Below, in pieces: positions 17,195 through 25,205 of a stretch of 64,000 bases of DNA. The translations under genes were made by a program, and so were the position numbers. The DNA lies in NCBI GenBank assembly GCA_030066045.1, contig JASJCJ010000004.1, forward strand, positions 1-64,000. The letters run 5' to 3'. The stretch's first letter is position 1. Every line of letters begins with the position of its first letter. A model generated the notes under the pieces. The model searched no databases. It saw nothing but the letters and a program-made list of their open reading frames with translations, and was not told the origin of the DNA. The DNA is from Calothrix sp. MO_167.B12. Lineage in GTDB: Bacteria > Cyanobacteriota > Cyanobacteriia > Cyanobacteriales > Nostocaceae.

Positions 17195-19903
17195 TTGTTA
17201 CTAGAAAAGATTTTACAGAATAATCCGTATATTTACGAGTGTAAAAATATTGCCATTGAGGGTGATTCTGCATATCTTGGAAAAAGTAGTGGTGCATCAA
17301 TGTTACTAAATTTGCAGAACACAGTGATTGGTATGTCATCTTTATCTCCTAGTAATCAAGCAAAAATGGTACCTTCACTTTTAGTGGGCAAGGTTGTGGT
17401 CAAAGTTGTAGACAGCTTGATAGCTGGAGCTTTTAGTTTTGCTCATGACTGTATTAAAACCCAAGACAATCAGGATGGAGATGAAATACAGCAAAGATTC
17501 CACACTCAACTGCAAGATTTACGAAAGAATAATCAAAAGGAATTTCAATTAGATAAATTTAAACAGCAACAACTCCTGCAAAAGTCACTTTTATCTTACA
17601 AACGTAATAAAATATTACAAACAGCGGCTAAACAACGGCAAGCAGTTTTAACTTCATTGGATGCTTATCAGTTATTACCAAACTGGCCTCTAAAACTTGT
17701 TCCTGGTTTAATTCTCAATTCAGAACCAAGAAATAGTTACGTTCCCCTACGAATTATTTCTATACCTCCACAGCTAGACTGGGAGCAATTTGGGAAAGCA
17801 GCTAAAAATTCTCCCAAGATTGACCAATATTTAGTAGAGGAACTGGAAAAATTCTTTGAGCAGCATTACTCATCAAATAGTTATACAAAAGCAGTAGAGC
17901 TGGTGAAAGCTGGATGGCATAGAAGACGCTATCGAGGTATTTCTAGTATCCAGACAATATTTAATATGCTGAAATCCGAGCCTACTGTAATTTTAGATTT
18001 AGAAATTAAAGATAATTGCCTGAATTTTCGTATTTTCTACTGGGGAATAGGACAAAAAGAATATTCCTGCGCTCAAATTCTATCCCGCTTTCCTTTTCGA
18101 GAAATAGTTTATGAATCAGCTAAAAGTCGCGCTCGTAAATGGAAAACAGTTAAAGACTTGTTAGAAAAAACTGGGAAAAATCCCCAAGAAATGAACCCTG
18201 TGGATAGCTATAACTTAGAGGTTCTCGAACTAGAAGATAAAATACGACAATTAGGGGTTGACCCTAGGAAGTTACCCCGACGATATAAATTAAAACCAGA
18301 GGACTTGACAGCCCTTGCTCAGTTTCTACTCGTTTGTAACTGTCTAGTGACTGCTTGTTTCGCTGATATTCATCATTTAATTACAAGTAATGTACCACCC
18401 CAATTACCCCGGTTATTACCTAACTTAATCCCCAATGTTCTGGATAAGCAAACTATACAAACTATTATTTCTAGATATTCAGAGATTTTTCAAGCTCTTG
18501 AAGGTGAAAGACTGGAGCAAATGCCAGAATTTGCCTTGGAATTAGCTAATTGTCTCAAATATTTACCAGATAAATCTTGGGCAAAGCAACAACTAGACTA
18601 TTCCGTTGATTGCTGGCTAAGACTACGGGGTGTATATCCAGGGAAAGCTAGTAACAATATAGAATCTATGGAATCTGTTTTGACATTGGCAGACCAAAAA
18701 TATACTGAAAAAGTAAAGGCATGTTTCGCAGAACTAGAAGATGAACAGAAATTTACCACCATCCAGGGAATAATCAATAAAGCGATTGAAAATCCAGATG
18801 CTTACTATAAGTCTGGTTTGTATCGAGCCAGACAGAAAGACTATGAGGGTGCGATTGCAGATTTTGATCGAGCAATTAGTCTCAAGAGTAATTTTGCCGA
18901 TGCTTACTGTCATCGGGCATTGGTATTATTTAAGTTAGGGCGACCAAAAGATGCGGTTGATAGTTACGAGAAAGCCCTAGCAATTAATCCCAATCACCAA
19001 CAAATTCGTGAATACCGTAAGTACTTACCAAGTAAAGCCGATAAATATGAATTTGAGGTCATAACGGTTAATTCCTTCGGTCAAAGGATTGACAGACAAA
19101 AAAGTGAAACCCAATGCTTTATTGAAGACTTGGGTAATGATACTTTCCTAGAAATGGTAGCAATTCCTGGTAGCAAATCATGGATTGGTTCACCAGAGAA
19201 TGAAGGATATGAGAAGGAAAAACCTCAACATCAAGTGGATTTTCCCTATTTTTTCATGGGTAAGTACCCAGTTACCCAATCACAATGGTCAGCAGTGGCA
19301 CAACTACCCCAAATAGAGCGTCCCCTTAAAGCCAAACCTTCTAGTTTCACAGGCGATTCCCTAAGGAATAGTTCCGCTTACCGCTTGCCTGTAGAGAAAG
19401 TATCCTGGTATGATGCTGTGGAATTTTGTGCCCGTTTATCCCAGAAGACAGGACGTAAATATAGATTACCCAGTGAAGCAGAATGGGAATATGCCTGTCG
19501 TGCTGGAACCACCACACCGTTTCACTTCGGTGACGCTATCACTGCGGATTTAGCCAATTATGATGGTCATTATACCTATGGTTCTGGACCCCAGGGACAA
19601 AATCGCAAACAAACTACACCTGTTGGTAATTTTCCTGCCAATGGTTTTGGTTTATACGATATGCATGGTAATGTTTGGGAATGGTGTGCAGATGCTTGGC
19701 ATGATAATTATGTAGGTGCACCTGTTGATGGTATACCCTGGATAGATGGAGGCAATTCCCAACGTTCTCCTCTCAGGGGTGGTTCTTGGTTAGTAAATCC
19801 AGTATTTTGTCGTTCAGCCTATCGCTTCCAGTTTATGCTAGGCAAGAATTATATTAACTTTAGTATTGGTTTTCGGATTGTGTGTGTTTTGGAAGGTAAT
19901 TAA
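17195..19903 (+). CDS. TPR and FGE-sulfatase/C-type-lectin-fold protein, candidate DGR target
   Basis: The 902-aa protein has a long N-terminal region I do not recognise (1-530), two or so TPR units (about 533-610; NPDAYYKSGLYRARQKDYEG and NFADAYCHRALVLFKLGRP), then a formylglycine-generating-enzyme-like domain (about 648-902) with KYRLPSEAEWEYACRAGTT and NGFGLYDMHGNVWEWCAD. Its end reads LRGGSWLVNPVFCRSAYRF...IGFRIVC. This is where the C-type-lectin fold is varied in diversity-generating retroelements, and positions usually filled by Asn hold Leu, Val, Phe, Gln and Met. Only one cysteine (Cys872) sits in the active region, so catalysis is doubtful. The start is uncertain: TTG 17195, or ATG 17300 or 17333. 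Confidence 0.82.
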   Translation: MLLEKILQNNPYIYECKNIAIEGDSAYLGKSSGASMLLNLQNTVIGMSSLSPSNQAKMVPSLLVGKVVVKVVDSLIAGAFSFAHDCIKTQDNQDGDEIQQRFHTQLQDLRKNNQKEFQLDKFKQQQLLQKSLLSYKRNKILQTAAKQRQAVLTSLDAYQLLPNWPLKLVPGLILNSEPRNSYVPLRIISIPPQLDWEQFGKAAKNSPKIDQYLVEELEKFFEQHYSSNSYTKAVELVKAGWHRRRYRGISSIQTIFNMLKSEPTVILDLEIKDNCLNFRIFYWGIGQKEYSCAQILSRFPFREIVYESAKSRARKWKTVKDLLEKTGKNPQEMNPVDSYNLEVLELEDKIRQLGVDPRKLPRRYKLKPEDLTALAQFLLVCNCLVTACFADIHHLITSNVPPQLPRLLPNLIPNVLDKQTIQTIISRYSEIFQALEGERLEQMPEFALELANCLKYLPDKSWAKQQLDYSVDCWLRLRGVYPGKASNNIESMESVLTLADQKYTEKVKACFAELEDEQKFTTIQGIINKAIENPDAYYKSGLYRARQKDYEGAIADFDRAISLKSNFADAYCHRALVLFKLGRPKDAVDSYEKALAINPNHQQIREYRKYLPSKADKYEFEVITVNSFGQRIDRQKSETQCFIEDLGNDTFLEMVAIPGSKSWIGSPENEGYEKEKPQHQVDFPYFFMGKYPVTQSQWSAVAQLPQIERPLKAKPSSFTGDSLRNSSAYRLPVEKVSWYDAVEFCARLSQKTGRKYRLPSEAEWEYACRAGTTTPFHFGDAITADLANYDGHYTYGSGPQGQNRKQTTPVGNFPANGFGLYDMHGNVWEWCADAWHDNYVGAPVDGIPWIDGGNSQRSPLRGGSWLVNPVFCRSAYRFQFMLGKNYINFSIGFRIVCVLEGN
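19776..19890 (+). other. Putative variable region (VR) of the FGE-like protein
   Basis: The segment from GGSW (residue 862) to GFRIVC contains the variable positions in FGE-type DGR targets. Codons at those positions encode a varied hydrophobic set. No matching template repeat or reverse transcriptase was seen in this window, so the call rests on protein pattern alone. Confidence 0.4.
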
Positions 19904-19933
19904 GAGAGCATCCCAAATGTTTAAATTGGTAGT

Positions 19934-20076
19934 GCGGGCCGGAAAGCCCGCGTTTTACAGCAGTTTTCATCTATTTGAACCACATCTTCATGTAGGGGTT
20001 TAGCAGTGCTAAACCCCTACGGTGTGGTCTATTTACCTGAAAATCGCTGTATTATGAAGGGAGCTTTCCGGCTCCC
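19934..20076. repeat. Three consecutive hairpins between the FGE-like gene and def
   Basis: GCGGGC/GCCCGC at 19934-19951, a 13-base perfect stem GTAGGGGTTTAGC/GCTAAACCCCTAC at 19992-20020, and GGGAGC/GCTCCC at 20059-20076. None has a clear T-run. They may end transcription of the upstream gene, or be dispersed palindromes. Nothing else is seen in this 310-base gap. Confidence 0.6.
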
Positions 20077-20213
20077 ACTGCCCTATATTTTTGCAAAATG
20101 GGGATGCTCCCGGTAATTAATTGTAGTGATACCCAGCTATGCAACTAGAATTGTTAAGATTAAAAAACTAGAACTACATTACAACCTAGCCCGAAACTAA
20201 GAGTTAAAGGATC

Positions 20214-20777
20214 ATGCCTGCAGAAATTGCTGTTGAGAAGAAAAAATTAAAAAATCCACCCTTAGAACTACATTATTTGGGCGATCGCGTCCTTCGTCAA
20301 CCAGCCAAGCGGATAGCGAAAGTAGATGATGATATTCGCAAACTAGTGCGGGAAATGCTGCAAACCATGTACAGCAATGATGGCATTGGTCTAGCTGCAC
20401 CACAAGTAGGTATTCATAAGCAATTAATTGTGATTGACTGTGAGCCAGATAACCCTGCTAATCCTCCCCTAGTGTTAATCAATCCCGTCATCAAACAAGT
20501 CAGTCAAGAAATTTGCGCTGCACAGGAAGGCTGTTTGAGTATTCCAGGGGTTTACATGGATGTGACCCGTCCCCAAGTAGTAGAAATTGCTTATAAGGAT
20601 GAAAATGGTCGTCCCAGGACTTTAAAAGCAGGAGACTTATTGGGACGCTGTATCCAACATGAAATGGATCACTTACATGGAGTGGTATTTGTTGATCGAA
20701 TAGATAATTCCCTAGCTTTAGCACAGGAATTATCTCAGCATGGCTTCTCCATGCAAGCAGTGAAACACATCGCCTAA
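20214..20777 (+). CDS. def: Peptide deformylase
   Basis: Def removes the formyl group from nascent N-terminal methionine. The 187-aa product has the three family motifs GIGLAAPQVG (57-66), EGCLSIPG (105-112) and QHEMDHLHG (148-156), with metal ligands Cys107, His149 and His153 and catalytic Glu150. The N-terminal extension (MPAEIAVEKKKLKNPP) is common in cyanobacteria. ATG 20214 is preceded by AAAGGA. The small membrane-protein gene starts 13 bases after its stop and is probably co-transcribed. Confidence 0.96.
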   Translation: MPAEIAVEKKKLKNPPLELHYLGDRVLRQPAKRIAKVDDDIRKLVREMLQTMYSNDGIGLAAPQVGIHKQLIVIDCEPDNPANPPLVLINPVIKQVSQEICAAQEGCLSIPGVYMDVTRPQVVEIAYKDENGRPRTLKAGDLLGRCIQHEMDHLHGVVFVDRIDNSLALAQELSQHGFSMQAVKHIA

Positions 20778-20790
20778 GGAGAATGTATTG

Positions 20791-20997
20791 ATGAATCCCA
20801 TGACTCCTAAAAGCGGCCTATTTTTAGCTTGTTCCTGTATTAGTGCGATCGCAGCAGTAGGTTCGATTTTTGAAATTACTTCCGGTCAACCAGACCTAGG
20901 TGTTCAAAATACTGCAATCATTCTAGCACTGACTGTTCCCCTTACAGGATTATTTTTCTTTGTCGCTGTACGGGATGCTAAAGCTAATATGAAATAG
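20791..20997 (+). CDS. Small two-helix membrane protein
   Basis: The 68-aa product has two hydrophobic segments: GLFLACSCISAIAAVGSIFE and AIILALTVPLTGLFFFVAV. They are joined by a short polar loop, with a basic tail (RDAKANMK). AAGGAG lies 10 bases upstream of ATG 20791, and the gene closely follows def. Conserved small proteins of this kind follow def in related cyanobacteria as I recall, but no function is known to me. An in-frame TTG at 20788 is a less likely start. Confidence 0.75.
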   Translation: MNPMTPKSGLFLACSCISAIAAVGSIFEITSGQPDLGVQNTAIILALTVPLTGLFFFVAVRDAKANMK

Positions 20998-21004
20998 GCA
21001 TCAG

Positions 21005-21380
21005 GTGCCAATAAAGGAAAAGGAAAAAGGAAAATGGATATACCTTTCATTTCCCCTTTTACCTTTTACCTTTTACTTAACGCTGTTTTTTCTCTTTCAC
21101 TTCACCTTTAACACTTCTGGAAATAGCTGCGTAATTAGGGAAAGTATCCAAGAAAGTCTGAAAATTAATTCCCAGCTTCCAGGCGAATAAAAATATTTTT
21201 ATTTTTCCAGAGTAACAGAAAAGGGATAATTAATTGATTTATTATCATTACTATGCATATTCATAGCAACTATACTGAGAAAAAATCAATTTAAGGGGGA
21301 TTACTAATATATCTTTGCATAGCTCAAATCTTTGTAGAGACGTAAAATTACGTCTCTACATCACTAATTAACGAATTTAA
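21005..21380. other. Intergenic region with heptamer-like repeats and a palindrome
   Basis: Runs of CCTTTTAC and AAGGAAAA repeats occupy 21015-21085, and the open frame through them is an artefact of the repeat. A perfect 13-base inverted repeat follows at 21333-21360. Nothing else is seen. Confidence 0.5.
21333..21360. repeat. Palindromic repeat TGTAGAGACGTAA, copy 1
   Basis: TGTAGAGACGTAA and TTACGTCTCTACA pair perfectly around AA, about 20 bases after the tldE stop on the opposite strand. A near-identical palindrome occurs at 25149-25177 after the carbamoyltransferase stop. It is a dispersed family that may act as a terminator. Confidence 0.7.
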
Positions 21381-22721
21381 TTATTCCCCAGTAATTGAAA
21401 GTCCTTCAACCCAAATTTTTGGACACACACCACCAGGAGTTAACTCAGCTTCTTTTTCCACAAATACAATTGACTTCAACAGTTCCAGAAAATCTCCTGC
21501 AACCGTTGCTGAGTCAATACTGGTTTTCACGCCTTTATTGACAATCCAACCATCAAATGGTAGCGAAAAAGATCCTTGCAAAGATTTCACACCTGCATGG
21601 AGAGCTTGCAAATCATCAATGAAAATGACATTTTCCGCAGTTGACAAACTTAATTCTTGTTCTGCTGGTGCCCCAGCAAACACATGATAAAAATTGGGGC
21701 TGACGGTAACTTTAGCACCAATATTGGCATTACCAGTAGGTTTGGCATTCATCCTTTTTGCGGTGCCGGCACTGTGAAGGAAACTAGTTAAAACCCCATT
21801 TTCAATCAGCGAGACTTTGCGAGTGGGAGTTCCTTCCCCATCAAAAGTTGATGCAGCCACATTAGCTGGATGTAATTCGTCATCACATACTGAAAGTAAG
21901 GGAGAAGCAATTTCCTTACCTATATCATCAGGGGTAGAAAGACTTTGCTTATCTAGAATACTTTGGGCATTGAACAAATTAGAAAAGGCACCGAAAAGAC
22001 TTAAAAAAGCCTCAGGGGAGAAAACTACTGTATATTTCCCAGATTTAACTTTTTCGTAATTTAAATGGCTGATGGTTTTCTCTGTTGCTTCTTGGATACA
22101 ACCATCAATATCTAAATCCTTTAAGCCCTTGCTAACTCTAAAAGCACCCGCACTACGGGGCTTTTTACCTGACTCTTCAGTTTTACTGTACAGATAAATG
22201 GATGCCAAAGAGTGGGATTCTGACCTCATTGCCCCTTCACTATTGAGGTAAAAACTGTCAACATCTCGTTGTGATAAACCATTATAAGGTACACCTTGTA
22301 TTGCTGGGTGAGCAGCAATTACTTCTTTCTCTGCTGCCAACAAGCTTTCTATGACTTCGGAGACAGGAACTTGAGGAGCTTTCTCTTCTGGCTTACTGTC
22401 AATGGGAATTGTAGCTTCTGGACTAAAGTCAGGGACATTTTCTTTGACACCAAAAAAGCTCGCTTCGTATGCAGTTTTCAAAGCCAATTCCAGCCCAGTA
22501 GCATCTACATCCGTAGTACTGGTAATACCCATTGTGTTCTTTTCATTCCACACCCGCACGGTGACACCGGAAAGGTTAGAAGCCTTGACTTGTTTCGGTT
22601 CTCCTTGGTCTACCTGTACACTGGTAGAATCAGATGTGGAACCGGAAATATCGAATTTTTTAATGCCCAGCTTTACAGCACTTTCCTTGGCAGTAGTTGC
22701 AATCTCTTTAATATTAGCCAT
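21381..22721 (-). CDS. tldE: TldE/PmbA-type metalloprotease subunit
   Basis: TldE forms a heterodimeric protease with TldD that processes peptides such as microcin B17 precursor and degrades unfolded peptides. The product is 446 aa, with the N-terminal TldD/PmbA domain (TSVQVDQGEPKQVKASNLSG) and the C-terminal modulator fold containing DGEGTPTRKVSLIENGVL. It lacks the HExxxH zinc motif, as expected for the non-catalytic partner. ATG 22721 was chosen. tldD lies upstream on the same strand, separated by a four-helix-bundle gene and repeats. The pair is widespread in cyanobacteria; the native substrate is unknown. Confidence 0.92.
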   Translation of the reverse strand: MANIKEIATTAKESAVKLGIKKFDISGSTSDSTSVQVDQGEPKQVKASNLSGVTVRVWNEKNTMGITSTTDVDATGLELALKTAYEASFFGVKENVPDFSPEATIPIDSKPEEKAPQVPVSEVIESLLAAEKEVIAAHPAIQGVPYNGLSQRDVDSFYLNSEGAMRSESHSLASIYLYSKTEESGKKPRSAGAFRVSKGLKDLDIDGCIQEATEKTISHLNYEKVKSGKYTVVFSPEAFLSLFGAFSNLFNAQSILDKQSLSTPDDIGKEIASPLLSVCDDELHPANVAASTFDGEGTPTRKVSLIENGVLTSFLHSAGTAKRMNAKPTGNANIGAKVTVSPNFYHVFAGAPAEQELSLSTAENVIFIDDLQALHAGVKSLQGSFSLPFDGWIVNKGVKTSIDSATVAGDFLELLKSIVFVEKEAELTPGGVCPKIWVEGLSITGE

Positions 22722-22725
22722 TACC

Positions 22726-22812
22726 AATTTTAGATTTTAGATTTTGGATTGAAGAATTTTAGATTTTGGATTTTGGATTTTGGATTGAAGAATTTTAGAT
22801 TTTAGATTTTGG
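22726..22812. repeat. Heptameric repeat (ATTTTGG/ATTTTAG), left of four-helix gene
   Basis: Tandem TTTTAGA and TTTTGGA units in a 7-base register, with an internal duplication ending in ATTGAAG. They continue into the last codons and stop of the four-helix-bundle gene. Inverted counterparts lie at 23176-23208. Confidence 0.8.
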
Positions 22813-23175
22813 AGATGATGATTGCTGTTTTTCCCGTAGAGTTTTGATGGAAGCAACAGTCATAGCTAGAATTTCGGTAGCTTCTTGCATCAGATTTTTT
22901 AATTGTTTTTCTGAGACTATTCTTGATTTAACAAGGAGTTTAAGCCAATAAATAGTTTCATCAGCTTCTTCTTCGACAATACTGAGTTTAGCAATCAAAT
23001 CCGCCGTTGATTTTGCTCGACATACTGCTCGATAATTAGCACCTACAGATGTGGCAGAACGCAACAGTTGGTTTCCAATTACATTAGCTGTTCTATTATT
23101 GGGAAGTGGTTCGACTAGACGAGTCACTCTTAAGGCAAGCTGTTTGGTTCTTACCTTAAACTGCTGTTCGTTCAC
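22795..23175 (-). CDS. Four helix bundle protein (23S rRNA-intervening-sequence family)
   Basis: The 126-aa helical protein has the family pattern NQLLRSATSVGANYRAVCRA followed by FIAKL-like DLIAKLSIVEEEADETIYWL. Members (TIGR02436/PF05635-like) are encoded in 23S rRNA intervening sequences or as free genes; the fold is a four-helix bundle that forms pentamers and may bind nucleic acid. The diversity-generating-retroelement accessory protein Avd shares this fold, but this sequence is of the free-standing type. It splits the tldD/tldE pair and is bracketed by inverted heptamer arrays, which suggests it was inserted. The last residues (SSSPKSKI) are encoded by the repeat. Confidence 0.9.
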   Translation of the reverse strand: MNEQQFKVRTKQLALRVTRLVEPLPNNRTANVIGNQLLRSATSVGANYRAVCRAKSTADLIAKLSIVEEEADETIYWLKLLVKSRIVSEKQLKNLMQEATEILAMTVASIKTLREKQQSSSPKSKI

Positions 23176-23208
23176 AATCTAAAATCTAAAATCCAAAATC
23201 CAAAATTC
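23176..23208. repeat. Heptameric repeat (AAAATCT/AAAATCC), right of four-helix gene
   Basis: AATCTAAAATCTAAAATCC units fill the whole gap between tldD and the four-helix gene. They are the reverse complement of the units at 22726-22812. Confidence 0.8.
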
Positions 23209-24681
23209 CTACCTTCCGCCAACTGTAATTGAATCCACCTTAATATGTGGTTGTCCAACAGTGGTGTAAATACTGCCACTAATGGAACCACAAAAACCGG
23301 GTGCTAGGGATATATCTTGGGAACACATGGAAATCTTATTCATAATTTCCTTAGCTTCACCAATCAGAATTGCACCCTTGAGAGGCTTGCTAATTTTACC
23401 GTTTTCAATTAAATAGGCTTCATCCACACCAAAGTTAAATTGACCAGTAGCACCAACACTACCACCACCCATTTTCTTACAGTAAATGCCTTTATCAACG
23501 GAAGCAAATACATCGTCTACAGAGTAATCCCCTGGAGCAATATAAGTATTCCGCATCCGACTAGCCGCAGCAAAGGTAAAACTCTGTCTCCTACCGCTAC
23601 CAGTTCTGGGATGTCCGGTACGCCAAGAACCAGCTCTATCTGCCAAAAAGTTCTTGAGAACGCCTTTTTCAATTAACAGGGTTCGTTGAGCGGGCATTCC
23701 TTCATCATCCATATCAATGGTGCCGAAAGCATTTTCAGTCCGTCCTTCATCCCAAGCAGTCAGGCTTTCGTGGGCAATTTTTTCACCCTTCTTATCCGCA
23801 AAGGGAGAAGTATTGCGCTCAATTTGAGTAGTTTCTAACAGGTGTCCACAAGCCTCGTGGAAAATTACCCCACCAAAATGGTTTGCCATAATAATTGGGT
23901 ACGTACCGGATTCCACGTAATCAGCGTAAAGCATTTTACCGGCAGATTCGGCAACTTTTTCCGCAGATTCTTCATAATCCCAGGTTTTCAAGAAATTAGG
24001 GTCGCTGGTATTTCCAGCTCGCTCACCGATAGAACTACGATGGCTACCATCAGCACACAGAACATTGAATCCTACAGACTGGGTGAGACGGATATCACGG
24101 GCAAAAGTACCATCACTGGCAGCAACTAATACTTCTTGCCAATCCCGGAAATAAGATGCGCGACGGGATTGCACATGGCTGGTCTTTTGCTGCAACTGGT
24201 CAGTACCATATAATAGTATTTCCCCCATTTCCTGTATGGAACTACACAGAGGCAACCAAGCATCCTTACCCCTTTTAGTTGCATAGTCCCGTAGTAGTTC
24301 TAGATTGATTTCGGGGATAAAAGCATTGGGTGCGGGTAACTGTAAACCTAAAATTGATAAACCCTTTTCTAAAGCCGCTTTCAACCCTGCAAAAGACAAA
24401 TCATTGGTGCTGACATAACAATCTGCCTTACCGCGAAATACCCGGACTCCTGCCCCTGTAGAAAGACGGGGTGTGATACTAGTGATAGCATCTTCTTCCG
24501 CCAGACAACCAATATAGTTGACACGCTCTAGGAAAAATTCGATAAAATCTGCACCCGCAGCACGTCCCAATCCCAGGAGGGTTGATAGGGGTGCTTCCCA
24601 GGTGTCATCAAATCTTTCTGGAGTGGAGGAGTATTGCAGAGTGGGAAGTTGTTGAGAAATCAGGAGAGTACTTGTAAGCAT
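23209..24681 (-). CDS. tldD: TldD-type zinc metalloprotease
   Basis: TldD is the catalytic subunit of the TldD/TldE peptidase. The 490-aa product carries the zinc motif HEACGH (residues 275-280) in [17 protein letters not shown], followed by the conserved [15 protein letters not shown] and [19 protein letters not shown] regions and the C-terminal ligand region [15 protein letters not shown]. The length is usual. ATG 24681 is the only sensible start. The gene is first in the inferred tldD - four-helix - tldE order. Confidence 0.95.
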   Translation of the reverse strand: MLTSTLLISQQLPTLQYSSTPERFDDTWEAPLSTLLGLGRAAGADFIEFFLERVNYIGCLAEEDAITSITPRLSTGAGVRVFRGKADCYVSTNDLSFAGLKAALEKGLSILGLQLPAPNAFIPEINLELLRDYATKRGKDAWLPLCSSIQEMGEILLYGTDQLQQKTSHVQSRRASYFRDWQEVLVAASDGTFARDIRLTQSVGFNVLCADGSHRSSIGERAGNTSDPNFLKTWDYEESAEKVAESAGKMLYADYVESGTYPIIMANHFGGVIFHEACGHLLETTQIERNTSPFADKKGEKIAHESLTAWDEGRTENAFGTIDMDDEGMPAQRTLLIEKGVLKNFLADRAGSWRTGHPRTGSGRRQSFTFAAASRMRNTYIAPGDYSVDDVFASVDKGIYCKKMGGGSVGATGQFNFGVDEAYLIENGKISKPLKGAILIGEAKEIMNKISMCSQDISLAPGFCGSISGSIYTTVGQPHIKVDSITVGGR

Positions 24682-24830
24682 AAATTGCCTCTTCTACGGA
24701 TGCGACTGGAAATTTGACTAAAAATATCCTGGTGTGATTAGTCTAACAAATCTACGAAAACCGTAGCAGCATTTAGGCATCCTGATGTTTATACTTTTTC
24801 CCATTGATGATTATATTCAGCGTTTCCTGT

Positions 24831-25019
24831 TTATATATTGTTTAACTGTTGTTTAGTTATTTCGCTCAACTGTCCATCTTGAAGCCGATATTGATTAGTC
24901 TGGCTTTCTTCTAAAGAATCAGAATCCGGATATTTTGATAACACTCTAGAACACCAAGCAAATATAGTTCTCAGGGATGCACAAGTATCACTACGAGATA
25001 AAACATGTTCAACATTCAA
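24831..25019 (-). CDS. Possible gene remnant, 62 aa
   Basis: The open frame has protein-like composition (CASLRTIFAWCSRVLSKYP and SQTNQYRLQDGQLSEITKQQ) but only a TTG start. Its frame stays open upstream to a TAA at the edge of a nine-base A-run, so it may be the tail of a longer gene cut by a frameshift. I do not recognise a family. The rest of the 24682-25205 gap holds only the palindrome at 25149. Confidence 0.25.
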   Translation of the reverse strand: MNVEHVLSRSDTCASLRTIFAWCSRVLSKYPDSDSLEESQTNQYRLQDGQLSEITKQQLNNI

Positions 25020-25148
25020 ATTGTCAATTATTTTACCCCCGTGTTCTTTTTCATCAAAACCAGGGTATCTTTTTTTTTAATTCAAACTCTCTAGAATAGC
25101 GTTAAATTTAGATGTATTTTGAAAACGCTATTTATCTGCAAAATTGTT

Positions 25149-25177
25149 GGTAGAGACGTAAATTTTACATCTCTACC
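25149..25177. repeat. Palindromic repeat GGTAGAGACGTAAA, copy 2
   Basis: GGTAGAGACGTAAA pairs with TTTACATCTCTACC with one mismatch, 29 bases after the carbamoyltransferase stop. It matches the palindrome at 21333-21360. Confidence 0.65.
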
Positions 25178-25205
25178 TTTGGAAGTCTTGTATTTTTGGT
25201 ATAAA

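Noticed and set aside
21005-21190. Sixty-one-codon frame after the small membrane protein
   Set aside because: The sequence is a CCTTTTAC/AAGGAAAA repeat; the hydrophobic peptide is a by-product.
22795-23175. Avd accessory protein of a diversity-generating retroelement
   Set aside because: The sequence has the standard motifs of free-standing four-helix proteins, and no reverse transcriptase is adjacent; kept only as a weak link to the FGE-like gene.
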